Origin: Candidatus Bipolaricaulota bacterium
Lineage (GTDB): Bacteria > Bipolaricaulota > Bipolaricaulia > M55B111
NCBI GenBank assembly: GCA_018334595.1
Contig: JAGXLQ010000009.1
Coordinates: 1 to 17,366, forward strand
Direction of reading: 5' to 3'
DNA length: 17,366 bases
Numbering within the stretch: the stretch's first letter is position 1; every line of letters begins with the position of its first letter. Below, piece by piece: positions 7,087 through 13,808 of this stretch. Both the position numbers and the translations under genes were made by a program. The notes under the pieces are model-generated. The model saw only the letters and a program-made list of their open reading frames with translations. It searched no databases and was not told the origin of the DNA.

Positions 7087-7710
7087 TCACATCTTCCTAA
7101 TTACCCCAATGACCTTGCCCCTTATCTCCACTTCACCCGGCTTCTTAACGATCGTATCGTAGTCTGGATTTGCCGGTTCCAGGTGTATTTTTTCACCTAT
7201 CTTGGAAAGCTTCTTTACAGTACCCAACTCGTCGTCAACTATAGCCACCACGATGTCGCCCATGTCGGCCTGCGGTTGCCCCCTTACGATGACTATATCG
7301 CCCTTGTAGATGCCGGCCCCGGACATGGAGTCTCCCCTAACCCTAAGCGCGAATAAATCGTCACGATTAGGAAACAGATCATCCAGTTTCAGAATCCCTT
7401 CCAGGTTTTCCCTTGCCAGGCTGGGACCTCCAGCTACGACGGAACCCACGATCGGCAGACCATCATCCGGCCCCAAGAGTTTCTTCGTCCGCTCCCTTAC
7501 CGGTCTTATACCTCTGGCCTGACCCGGCTCCCTCTCTATCCACCCCTTTCTCTCGAGGGCATCCAGGTGGTCAGCTACGCCCTTGGTCGAGTCGATAGAG
7601 AATTCATGCCCTATTTCCCGTACCGTAGGGGGCCGAGACATCTCGTCTATAACGTCGCAAATAAACTTTAGAATGGAGTACTGCCTGTCGGTCAGGTTTG
7701 TATCGTTCAT
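7087..7710 (-). CDS. lexA: LexA repressor / S24-family self-cleaving protease
   Basis: A 207-residue SOS repressor of normal length. The N-terminal winged helix is residues 1-65 (LTDRQYSILKFI, RPPTVREIG, VADHLDALERKGWI). The C-terminal latent protease has the autocleavage bond A93-G94 in VVAGGP, catalytic S128 in RGDSM and K166 in TVKK. RecA-stimulated cleavage should inactivate it after DNA damage. The gene is preceded by a promoter whose spacer is filled by a 20-bp palindrome, which indicates autoregulation. It heads a three-gene unit with the 86-aa protein and dinB. The ATG has only a weak SD (GATCGG), but the N-terminus aligns with LexA there. The wing region is typical, so identity is secure. 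Confidence 0.96.
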   Translation of the reverse strand: MNDTNLTDRQYSILKFICDVIDEMSRPPTVREIGHEFSIDSTKGVADHLDALERKGWIEREPGQARGIRPVRERTKKLLGPDDGLPIVGSVVAGGPSLARENLEGILKLDDLFPNRDDLFALRVRGDSMSGAGIYKGDIVIVRGQPQADMGDIVVAIVDDELGTVKKLSKIGEKIHLEPANPDYDTIVKKPGEVEIRGKVIGVIRKM

Positions 7711-7725
7711 ATCCGATCACGATTT

Positions 7726-7754
7726 ATTGTACTAAACATTTGTTTAGTAGTCAA
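7726..7754 (-). promoter_or_regulatory. lexA promoter
   Basis: Read on the minus strand, TTGACT (7754-7749) and TACAAT (7731-7726) are separated by exactly 17 bp. Transcription would start near 7719, giving a leader of only about 10 nt before the ATG at 7710. Confidence 0.75.
7730..7749. promoter_or_regulatory. LexA operator (SOS box)
   Basis: TACTAAACA (7730-7738), a TT spacer and TGTTTAGTA (7741-7749) form a perfect 9-bp dyad. It covers the whole spacer of the lexA promoter, the classic place for repression. Its core AAC-N4-GTT matches the centre of the Gram-positive-type SOS box (GAAC-N4-GTTC), with A and T replacing the outer G and C. Function is inferred from position and symmetry. Confidence 0.8.
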
Positions 7755-7840
7755 CGATTTTTACGCCGGCCAGTACTGAGCACCTACTTGCGGCCTAAAG
7801 CCGACGCCCCCGGCATAAAGAGGCACGCGGTCATAACTGT

Positions 7841-7960
7841 CCCAACGGTCAACTCATCTATCGGTCCGGGATCAGACGGTTACCAGCTACCCGTTGCGCA
7901 TTTTGTACCCGATTATCCACACCAGGAGCAAAGATTATTCAAACAACGTTGACCGTTGGG
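7841..7960. ncRNA. Candidate structured RNA or operator: 13-bp inverted repeat with nested stems
   Basis: CCCAACGGTCAAC (7841-7853) and GTTGACCGTTGGG (7948-7960) are exact reverse complements 94 nt apart. Inside them ATCGG (7860-7864) pairs with CCGAT (7909-7913), and within that ACGG (7876-7879) pairs with CCGT (7891-7894). The stems are nested, as expected of a folded RNA about 120 nt long. No clear promoter or terminator fixes the strand. It could instead be a paired protein-binding site or a remnant of a mobile element. Confidence 0.35.
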
Positions 7961-7983
7961 CCGCGGTGGGGTCGGACCTTCTA

Positions 7984-8012
7984 TTGAAAACCCCCTGTCG
8001 ATATGGTAAATT
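7984..8012 (+). promoter_or_regulatory. Predicted promoter for tRNA-Ser
   Basis: TTGAAA (7984-7989) and TAAATT (8007-8012) are separated by 17 bp. They lie 16 bp upstream of the mature tRNA 5' end, a normal position for a tRNA promoter. Confidence 0.55.
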
Positions 8013-8028
8013 AAAATACGATGCCCCT

Positions 8029-8120
8029 GGAGGGGTGGTCGAGCGGCCGAAGACGATGGCTTGCTAAGCCATTGCTGAGTGGGAACTCAGCCGTGGGTTC
8101 GAATCCCACCCCCTCCGCCA
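8029..8120 (+). tRNA. tRNA-Ser (anticodon GCU), CCA encoded
   Basis: A complete cloverleaf. Acceptor GGAGGGG (8029-8035) pairs with CCCCTCC, followed by discriminator G and a genomic CCA ending at 8120. The anticodon stem ATGGC/GCCAT encloses the loop TTGCTAA with GCT at 8063-8065, reading AGC and AGU codons. The long variable arm (GCTGAGT / ACTCAGC) marks a class II tRNA and supports Ser. The T-arm has GGGTTCGAATCCC, with T at positions 54 and 55. The gene lies upstream of the pus10-like gene on the same strand. Confidence 0.97.
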
Positions 8121-8249
8121 GCAGTAAATCTTAAATTGCGGCCCTCCTTCGTCCGGCTCACGTAAGATAATTTCTCAGCTTTCACAGGTTGTTGGCAAAA
8201 GTCGATATAAAAAGTGGCCCCGGTCTAGTAATATTTTTTGTCGGTGGAT

Positions 8250-8256
8250 GGAGGAG
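8250..8256 (+). promoter_or_regulatory. Shine-Dalgarno site deciding the pus10 start
   Basis: GGAGGAG ends 6 nt before the ATG at 8263. An earlier ATG at 8248 overlaps this site and has no SD of its own, so 8263 is preferred. Confidence 0.75.
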
Positions 8257-8262
8257 ATAGAC

Positions 8263-9531
8263 ATGAGCGAACGAAGTAACGTAGTTTCTACAGGGGAGAG
8301 GATCCTGGAGGACCACGAGATATGCGATAACTGTCTGGGGAGGCTCTTCGGAAAGCTCAGCCACGGGTTAACCAACAGAGAGCGTGGAATGTCCCTCAGG
8401 ACCGTGGCCGGTATGGACCTGGACAAACCATTGAAAGAGGATAACAGCTGCGAAATTTGCCTGGGCCTTTACTCAAACCTCGACGACCGGGTGGAAAAAA
8501 CGGTCGCAGAGGTTGAGGAATACGAGTTTTCCACCTTCCTGTTCGGCAACAGACTGCGAAGGGACTGGAAGAGAAATCAAGAGAGGATCGTAAAGGAATA
8601 CGACCTCAACAAGGCCGAAGACTTTAGCCACGCCGTCAACCGCGTGCTGGGAAAACGCTTCAGAGAGAAGTTAAAGCAAAGAGGTATAACGGTCGAGGCG
8701 GACTTCGAAACTCCGGATTTAACCGTACTCCTCGACTTCGAAAATGGGCGGATCGAAACAGAAATCCGCTCCGTCTACGTCTACGGAAGGTATCGAAAAC
8801 TGGCTCGCGGCATCCCCCAGACGGTGTGGACGGAGAAAGGTTATTCCACTTCTGTCGAAGAGATCATCTCCCCACCCGCAAGGGCTTTCAGCGGGGCGGC
8901 GTCGTCCTTATTCCACGGTGGCGGAAGGGAGGACGTTGACGTTCTCTGCCTAGGGCGGGGAAGGCCGTTCGTCCTCGAGCTTGAGGAACCAAAGGTCAGA
9001 AAGCTAGACTTGGACGAAGTTGCAGACAGAATAAACGAGTCAAAAGAGGTCCAGGTTTCCAACTTACGCAAGGTCCCCCGGAAGGTGGTAGAGGAGATTA
9101 AGTCCGCTAGGCCGGACAAGATATACCGCGCTCTGATAGAATCCAACCGCGAGATTGAAGAAGAGAGATTCTTGGAGGGTTTAAAAGATCTCGTGGGAAG
9201 GATATTTCAGCGGACGCCGACCAGGGTCTCTCATAGACGGTCAGACCTCGTCAGAGTCAGACAGGTATACGGCACCAGGGGAAGGAGGGTCTCTAGGAAA
9301 CGTTATGAAGCTTACATCTGGGCTGAAAGCGGACTCTACATAAAGGAATTAATTACCTCCGACCGGCATCGAAGCCTGCCTTCGTTCGCAGGACAATACG
9401 ACTGCAAACTAACCGTAGCGGAACTGGACGTCGCAAACATTTTGGGCAAGCTTGAAAAGAGCAAGGGTGGAGACTACAGCTTTGAACAGGACAAAGAGGT
9501 TGCTGAAACTATTTTTACTGGGATTTATTAA
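8263..9531 (+). CDS. pus10: tRNA pseudouridine synthase Pus10 (archaeal/eukaryotic type)
   Basis: A 422-residue homologue of the Pus10 enzymes that make pseudouridine 54 and/or 55 in the tRNA T-loop of archaea, and in eukaryotes. Residues 21-66 hold a zinc-binding pattern: C21 and C24 in CDNCLGRLFG, then C63 and C66 in CEICLG. A THUMP-like RNA-binding region follows. The catalytic domain has GRYRKLARGIPQT (175-187), GGGREDVDV with probable catalytic D224, LGRGRPFVLELEEP, and a C-terminal YIKELI plus PSFAGQ-DCKLTVAELDV. Length and domain order match archaeal Pus10. One difference: in the sequences I recall, GREDVDV is followed by Arg; here it is Leu. The enzyme is rare in bacteria, which normally use TruB for position 55. 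The gene follows tRNA-Ser, and yidD overlaps its 3' end. Horizontal gain from archaea, or an ancient retained gene, are both possible. Confidence 0.92.
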   Translation: MSERSNVVSTGERILEDHEICDNCLGRLFGKLSHGLTNRERGMSLRTVAGMDLDKPLKEDNSCEICLGLYSNLDDRVEKTVAEVEEYEFSTFLFGNRLRRDWKRNQERIVKEYDLNKAEDFSHAVNRVLGKRFREKLKQRGITVEADFETPDLTVLLDFENGRIETEIRSVYVYGRYRKLARGIPQTVWTEKGYSTSVEEIISPPARAFSGAASSLFHGGGREDVDVLCLGRGRPFVLELEEPKVRKLDLDEVADRINESKEVQVSNLRKVPRKVVEEIKSARPDKIYRALIESNREIEEERFLEGLKDLVGRIFQRTPTRVSHRRSDLVRVRQVYGTRGRRVSRKRYEAYIWAESGLYIKELITSDRHRSLPSFAGQYDCKLTVAELDVANILGKLEKSKGGDYSFEQDKEVAETIFTGIY

Positions 9532-9742
9532 GTTCTATCAGAAGGCCATATCTCCGGGCCTTCCAAATACATGCAGGTTTTACCCTACCTGCTCGGAGTA
9601 CAACAAACAGGCAATAGAACACCACGGTCCCATCAAGGGACTGTATCTGGGGATAAGGCGGATACTACGCTGCCACCCCCTAAACCCCGGTGGTTACGAC
9701 CCTGTACCGGGAACGGAGGAAGACGAAGAAAAACGGGAGTAG
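9482..9742 (+). CDS. yidD: Membrane protein insertion efficiency factor YidD
   Basis: A small inner-membrane-associated protein of about 86 residues, matching the family length. It helps YidC-dependent membrane protein insertion. Signature motifs are FIKFYQKAISP, CRFYPTCSEY, GLYLGIRRILRCHP and NPGGYDPVP. The acidic C-terminal tail (EEDEEKRE) is unremarkable. The start is uncertain: TTG at 9482 has GGTGGAG nine nt upstream and gives the expected N-terminus; GTG 9467 and TTG 9452 are in frame but have weaker signals. Any of these overlaps the pus10 end, by about 50 nt for 9482, so expression is probably coupled to pus10. yidD normally lies with rnpA and yidC near the origin, so this location is unusual. 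It ends 9 bp from the convergent glyS stop. Confidence 0.92.
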   Translation: MNRTKRLLKLFLLGFIKFYQKAISPGLPNTCRFYPTCSEYNKQAIEHHGPIKGLYLGIRRILRCHPLNPGGYDPVPGTEEDEEKRE

Positions 9743-9751
9743 GTCATCACT

Positions 9752-11821
9752 TCAGTCCGTAATTATCCGCGATAGATCCCCCACGTTCATAAAGAGGTTT
9801 CGGAGGTTGGCGAGGAGGTTCAACCTATTATTCCTCTTCTTGGCGTCATCTGCCATTACCATTACGTTGTCAAAGTAATCGTCGATTGGGCCCTTGAGTT
9901 CCAACAGGTGCTCGATAACCTCTTCGTACCTGTGCTCTTTAGCTAAATCCTCAAGTTTATCGGCCTTCTTCGACGCTTCTTTCCAGAGCGTTAATTCCTC
10001 CTCCAGCTCCATAAGTTCAGAGTTAACTTCGTCCTCTGACCGTTCTTCATCAAGGATGTTCATAACCCGGGTAAACGAATCGACGAGTCTCTTCAACTCC
10101 GGCTTATCCTTGAAACCCTGAAGGCTACCCGCCCTCCTGTAGCTCTCGTAGGCGTCTCCCTCGTAGTTGGCCATAACGGCGTCAACCACGTCGTAGTCAA
10201 ACCCGTAAACCCTCTCCAGGACGCTCGAGGTTCTTTCCTCGAGGTAACCTCTAAGCCTCTCTCCGAACGGGACGTCCGTTTCCAACGAGAATTGATCTCC
10301 GGAGAACTCCACAAGCCCGGGAAGGTCGAGTACCAATCGATTGTCAATGATGGTCCTTAAAACACCGTCCGCCTTCCTGCGTAAACCGTAAGGGTCACGA
10401 GTGCCGGTGGGTTCCTCGCCGATAAGGAAGGATCCGGTCAACGTATCGAGCTTGTCCGCAATGCTGGCAACTGCTCCGGAAACAGTGTCGGGCGTGTCAT
10501 CTCCCGTGGACCGAGGTCGGTAATGCTCCCTGATACCTTGGACAACCAACTCCCTTTCCCCGTCGAGTTTGGCGTAATAACTCCCGATGACTCCCTCAAG
10601 GGAGGGAAATTCGTCGACGACCTCTGTGACCAGGTCCCCTTTACAGAGGGTGACCGTTCTATTAATCATCTCTAAGTCATCTAGGCTCAAACTGCTCCCT
10701 ATCTCCTCAGCCAGAGCCCTCACCCTCTCGACTTTATCCCAAATCGACCCGAGGTTTTCCTGAAAGGTAACTTTCCTAAGTTCGGGAAGAAAGCTCTCGA
10801 GTGACTTCTCTCTATCGTGCTCAAAAAAGAACTTCGAGTCCCTGAGGCGAGCGTTGATGACGGACTCGTAGCCGCGCTTTATGTCCTCCATGTCGTCTTC
10901 TACTCCGTCACGGAACCCGATAAAGAGGGAAAGTGCGGTTCCGGTTTCAGGGTCAACCAGGGGAATTAACCTTGCCTCGCCGGTTAAGGTTTTAAACAAC
11001 AACTCGGCGGGCAAGTTAAGGTAACCTTCGGGAAAAGACCCGTCAAGGATACTGGGATATTCCAGGCTATTGGAGAGCGACCTTAAGAAACCCTCGTCAA
11101 CTGCCATTTCAGCACTCAGCTCGCTCATCCTTTCATCAACGCGTTCTTTCATATATCCAAACCGTTCTTCGGGGTCCGGAATCACGAAGTTTTTTTTCAA
11201 TTCGTCTTCGTAACTATCCGGTGAGACGATCTCAATTGATTCATTTCCGTGAAATCGATGACCCCTCGTAACCCCCGAGGCCTCAATGTTTCCTATCGTA
11301 AACCGCAATGGCTCATTACCGTAGATACAGAGGGCCCACCGTATAGGTCGGATGAACTCAAGGTCCGAGTCGTCCCATCTCATAGTTTCCGGTTGAGCGA
11401 GGTTATGTATGATATCGTTAATCAGCTCCGGAACGACCTCTGTTGCCCCTCTACCCTCCTTCTGCTCCTCAACGAAGAAATAACTACCTTCCTCCGTATC
11501 TTCGATAACGAGGTCTTCAACGGAGGCCCCGTGCCCCTCGGCAAATTTTTGCGCTGGTATTGCGAACTCTCCGTCGTCGTCTGTGCCAATTTCTTGTGAC
11601 GGCCCTCTATGCTTTTCCACTACGTCAGGCTGACTTTCCACGAGGTCGTTCACCCGGACGGCGATCCTCCGCGGGGTATAGAAAAGCTCCATGTCGGAGT
11701 GATCAAGCCTTCTCTTGTCTAGCCCACCCTCCAGATCGTCCAGAAAGTTCTGCCCAACCCTCGGCAGATAGGCGGGTGGTATCTCTTCGGTTCCCAGTTC
11801 AAATAATAGGTCTTTGCTCAC
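9752..11821 (-). CDS. glyS: Glycyl-tRNA synthetase beta subunit
   Basis: 689 residues, the normal length for the beta subunit of the bacterial alpha2beta2 GlyRS, which contributes tRNA binding. It begins DLLFELGTEEIPPAYLP, the diagnostic N-terminus, followed by ELFYTPRRIAVRV. The central region has ASIADKLDTLTGSFLIGEEP and DPYGLRRKADGVLR. The C-terminal anticodon-binding domain is intact, ending in VMVMADDAKKRNNRLNLL. The ATG lies 23 nt inside the end of glyQ, so the two chains are probably made in a coupled way. It is the last gene of the long minus-strand cluster and meets yidD tail to tail; no terminator hairpin is visible. Confidence 0.97.
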   Translation of the reverse strand: MSKDLLFELGTEEIPPAYLPRVGQNFLDDLEGGLDKRRLDHSDMELFYTPRRIAVRVNDLVESQPDVVEKHRGPSQEIGTDDDGEFAIPAQKFAEGHGASVEDLVIEDTEEGSYFFVEEQKEGRGATEVVPELINDIIHNLAQPETMRWDDSDLEFIRPIRWALCIYGNEPLRFTIGNIEASGVTRGHRFHGNESIEIVSPDSYEDELKKNFVIPDPEERFGYMKERVDERMSELSAEMAVDEGFLRSLSNSLEYPSILDGSFPEGYLNLPAELLFKTLTGEARLIPLVDPETGTALSLFIGFRDGVEDDMEDIKRGYESVINARLRDSKFFFEHDREKSLESFLPELRKVTFQENLGSIWDKVERVRALAEEIGSSLSLDDLEMINRTVTLCKGDLVTEVVDEFPSLEGVIGSYYAKLDGERELVVQGIREHYRPRSTGDDTPDTVSGAVASIADKLDTLTGSFLIGEEPTGTRDPYGLRRKADGVLRTIIDNRLVLDLPGLVEFSGDQFSLETDVPFGERLRGYLEERTSSVLERVYGFDYDVVDAVMANYEGDAYESYRRAGSLQGFKDKPELKRLVDSFTRVMNILDEERSEDEVNSELMELEEELTLWKEASKKADKLEDLAKEHRYEEVIEHLLELKGPIDDYFDNVMVMADDAKKRNNRLNLLANLRNLFMNVGDLSRIITD

Positions 11822-12671
11822 TAGAATAGCCCTCCAGGGATTCTACGTACTCGGAAGCGATTCCACCGGCAAGTTTTCGTATTCGGGCAATATATTTTTC
11901 CCTTTCCGTCACGCTAATGGCGTTTCGTGCCAGCAGGATGTTAAAGTAATGTGCCGCCTTGAGGGTCATGTCGTACGCGGGATAGAATAACCCCTCCTCC
12001 AAGCAGCTCTTGGCCTCACCTTCCGCTATTTCAAATAGTTCGATATTATTATCCACGTCGGCAACGTTAAAATTATACGTAGAGAACTGCCTCTCTTTTT
12101 CCTGAAATACTCGTCGGTAGGTAAGCTCGTCGTTCCAGGAGAGGTCGTATACGCTCTCGACCTTCTGAATGAACGTGGCAATTCTCTCCAGGCCGTAAGC
12201 AAGCTCCACGCATACCGGTTGCAAGTCTATACCACCAACTCTCTGGAAGTAGGTAAATTGTGTTATTTCCAGACCGTCGATCCAGACCTCCCACCCCGTG
12301 CCCCGAGCTCCGAGCGAAGGGGATTCCCAGTTGTCGTCCACGAACCTCACGTCGTGTTCCGATAGGTCTATACCGATATGTTCCAGGCTCCCCAGGTAAA
12401 GACTCTGTATCTCCTCCGGCGGTGGTTTGAGGATAACCTGGTATTGATGGTGTAGCCGAACGCGGATGGGGTTCTTACCGTATCTTCCATCCGGAGGCCT
12501 TCGGCTTGGTTCAACATAACCAACTTTTAACGGATCAGGGCCCAGCGAACCAAAGAAGGTCCCCGGATTAAAAGTCCCCGCACCCGTTTCTACATCGTAG
12601 GGCTGGATTATGAGACACCCATGTTCCAGCCAGTACTCCTCCAGGCTGGTAATTAGTTCTTGTAAGTTCAT
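11799..12671 (-). CDS. glyQ: Glycyl-tRNA synthetase alpha subunit
   Basis: 290 residues, full length for the catalytic class II alpha subunit, which activates glycine with ATP. Motifs are GCLIIQPYDVETGAGTFNP, YVEPSRRPPDGRYGKNP (motif 2 region), HHQYQVILKP, WEVWIDGLEITQFTYFQ, and ELAYGLERIATF near motif 3. The segment between ESP and WEVW reads SLGARGTG where many homologues have TLGAWGLG; that position varies. It starts 3 nt after the rplT stop with only a weak SD, so translation is probably coupled to rplT, and its end overlaps glyS. glyQS here takes the place that pheST often holds downstream of infC-rpmI-rplT in other bacteria. Confidence 0.97.
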   Translation of the reverse strand: MNLQELITSLEEYWLEHGCLIIQPYDVETGAGTFNPGTFFGSLGPDPLKVGYVEPSRRPPDGRYGKNPIRVRLHHQYQVILKPPPEEIQSLYLGSLEHIGIDLSEHDVRFVDDNWESPSLGARGTGWEVWIDGLEITQFTYFQRVGGIDLQPVCVELAYGLERIATFIQKVESVYDLSWNDELTYRRVFQEKERQFSTYNFNVADVDNNIELFEIAEGEAKSCLEEGLFYPAYDMTLKAAHYFNILLARNAISVTEREKYIARIRKLAGGIASEYVESLEGYSSEQRPII

Positions 12672-12674
12672 CTT

Positions 12675-13034
12675 CTAGTTCTGGAGGTTCTCCTGGGATA
12701 ACTCTACCAACTCCTCAAATACGTCGGAATCCCTGACTGCAATATCGGCAAGCATCTTCCTGTTTAGCTCGATACCTGACTTGTTTAGGCCACCGATGAA
12801 CTTTGAATATGAGGTACCATTTTGCTTGGAAGCAGCACCTATCCTGGTAATCCATAACTTTCTGAAGTCTCTTTTCTTCCGCCTGCGGTCGATGTATGCG
12901 TTCTTCATCGCCTTCATGACGGACTGCTTCGCTATCTTATAACAGTTTCTTCTCTTTCCGTAAAATCCCTTTGCCCTCTGCAGTATCTTCTTACGGGACT
13001 TTAATCTTGAATTTCCTCTCTTTGTCCTTGGCAT
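12675..13034 (-). CDS. rplT: 50S ribosomal protein L20
   Basis: 119 residues, standard L20 length. The basic N-terminal extension (MPRTKRGNSRLKSRKKIL) threads into 23S rRNA. The diagnostic DRRRKKRDFRKLWITRI and NGTSYSKFIGGLNKSGIEL are present. GGGAGGT lies 5 nt before the ATG. In many bacteria L20 binds the mRNA leader of infC-rpmI-rplT and represses it; the spacer between nadD and infC here is only 32 nt, so such a site would have to lie inside nadD. It follows rpmI by 42 bp. Confidence 0.97.
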   Translation of the reverse strand: MPRTKRGNSRLKSRKKILQRAKGFYGKRRNCYKIAKQSVMKAMKNAYIDRRRKKRDFRKLWITRIGAASKQNGTSYSKFIGGLNKSGIELNRKMLADIAVRDSDVFEELVELSQENLQN

Positions 13035-13076
13035 GTTTACCTCCCAATCTATCCAAATCTCTAGAGTATTTGCCCT

Positions 13077-13271
13077 CTATGATGACAGAAGTTTATCCAG
13101 GTTTTCCTTTTGTCCCCCGGTAACCTCCTTGTCCTTTCTAGCCTTTCTCTTATTGCCCGGTGATTTTTTAGTCAGCTTATGGACGTAACCTGATTTCTTA
13201 TGAGTCAACTTCCCGTTCTTGGATTTCTTGAAACGCTTGGCAATTCCTTTATGTGTCTTCTTTTTTGGCAT
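13077..13271 (-). CDS. rpmI: 50S ribosomal protein L35
   Basis: 64 residues, the normal L35 size, very basic. It begins MPKKKTHKGIAKRFKKSKNG and contains the HKKSGYVHKLTKKSPGNKRK region typical of the family. The ATG at 13271 has AGGAGG about 7 nt upstream, made from the last codons of infC, so the two genes are coupled with one base between stop and start. An upstream in-frame extension to 13349 is just infC read in another frame. Confidence 0.95.
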   Translation of the reverse strand: MPKKKTHKGIAKRFKKSKNGKLTHKKSGYVHKLTKKSPGNKRKARKDKEVTGGQKENLDKLLSS

Positions 13272-13272
13272 A

Positions 13273-13776
13273 TTAATCTCCTCCTGGTTTAAGCAACATC
13301 TGAACGACTTGACCTTTAAGCGTTGGCTTTTGGTCAACGTCCCCCACATCGCTCGTTTCCTCGATTATATCGTTCAACAGGTCAAACCCTTTGTCTTTAT
13401 GCGCTTTTTCCCTGCCGCGGAAAAAGACTGTGGCTCTAACCTTATGGCCCTTCTTTAGAAACCTCTTTATGTGCCCTACTTTAGTATTAAAGTCGTGCTC
13501 CTCGATCTTAATGGAAAACTTTATCGTCTTGAGTTTCTTCTTTTTCTGCTGATTTTGCTTCTTCTTCTTCTGCTGATACTTGTACTTTCCGTAGTCCAGA
13601 ATCTTTGCCACCACCGGGTCAGCTTCCGGTGCCACTTCAACAAGATCCAGGTCGTGATCTTCGGCCTCTTTCAAGGCATCTTCCAGACTCATTACGCCAA
13701 TTTGCTCTCCTTCGTTATCAATTACCCTTACTTCTCTTGCCCTAATCTCGTGGTTTACTCTAGTTTCGTTCGAGAT
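13273..13776 (-). CDS. infC: Translation initiation factor IF-3, AUC start codon
   Basis: 167 residues when begun at ATC 13776-13774, the expected IF3 length. It keeps fMet-tRNA selection accurate on the 30S subunit and prevents subunit joining. From the ATC the protein reads NETRVNHEIRAREVRVID and then GVMSLEDALKEAEDHDLDLV, the complete conserved IF3 N-domain; starting at the first ATG (13692) would delete 28 residues of it. GGAGGG lies 6 nt upstream of ATC, in-frame stops lie just before that, and no ATG, GTG or TTG intervenes. The lysine-rich linker (QQKKKKQNQQKKKK) precedes the C-domain with RGREKAHKDKG. Non-standard AUU/AUC starts are known for infC and let IF3 repress its own synthesis, so the same control is likely here. 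Confidence 0.93.
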   Translation of the reverse strand: MSNETRVNHEIRAREVRVIDNEGEQIGVMSLEDALKEAEDHDLDLVEVAPEADPVVAKILDYGKYKYQQKKKKQNQQKKKKLKTIKFSIKIEEHDFNTKVGHIKRFLKKGHKVRATVFFRGREKAHKDKGFDLLNDIIEETSDVGDVDQKPTLKGQVVQMLLKPGGD

Positions 13777-13788
13777 TTTTTTCCCTCC
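13774..13788 (-). promoter_or_regulatory. infC ribosome binding site and AUC start codon
   Basis: GGAGGG (13788-13783) is followed by six A residues and ATC (13776-13774). A strong SD paired with a discriminated start codon is the hallmark of IF3 autoregulation. Confidence 0.8.
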
Positions 13789-13808
13789 TTATTATAGGGT
13801 TCAAAAGG

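Larger units (their letters stand above)
7750..8028. other. Intergenic region between lexA and tRNA-Ser
   Basis: I see no convincing gene. A plus-strand open frame across 7698-7952 has no SD and no family resemblance. The region contains the nested inverted-repeat element at 7841-7960 and the tRNA promoter at 7984-8012, listed separately. Confidence 0.55.

Noticed and set aside
6724..7356. 210-codon plus-strand open frame
   Set aside because: It lies wholly opposite dinB, the 86-aa gene and lexA, has no SD and no recognisable motif, and is a shadow of the minus-strand genes.
7698..7952. 84-codon plus-strand ORF beside lexA
   Set aside because: It begins inside lexA, crosses the lexA promoter and operator, lacks an SD and has no family resemblance.
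12283..12312. GARGTG in GlyQ as a damaged active-site motif
   Set aside because: The position corresponding to Trp in GAWGLG varies among bacterial GlyQ proteins, and the flanking catalytic residues are intact.
13791..13796. TATAAT on the minus strand upstream of infC as a promoter
   Set aside because: Its transcription start would fall on the infC SD, and no -35 lies at a proper distance; infC is more likely read from upstream in the cluster.
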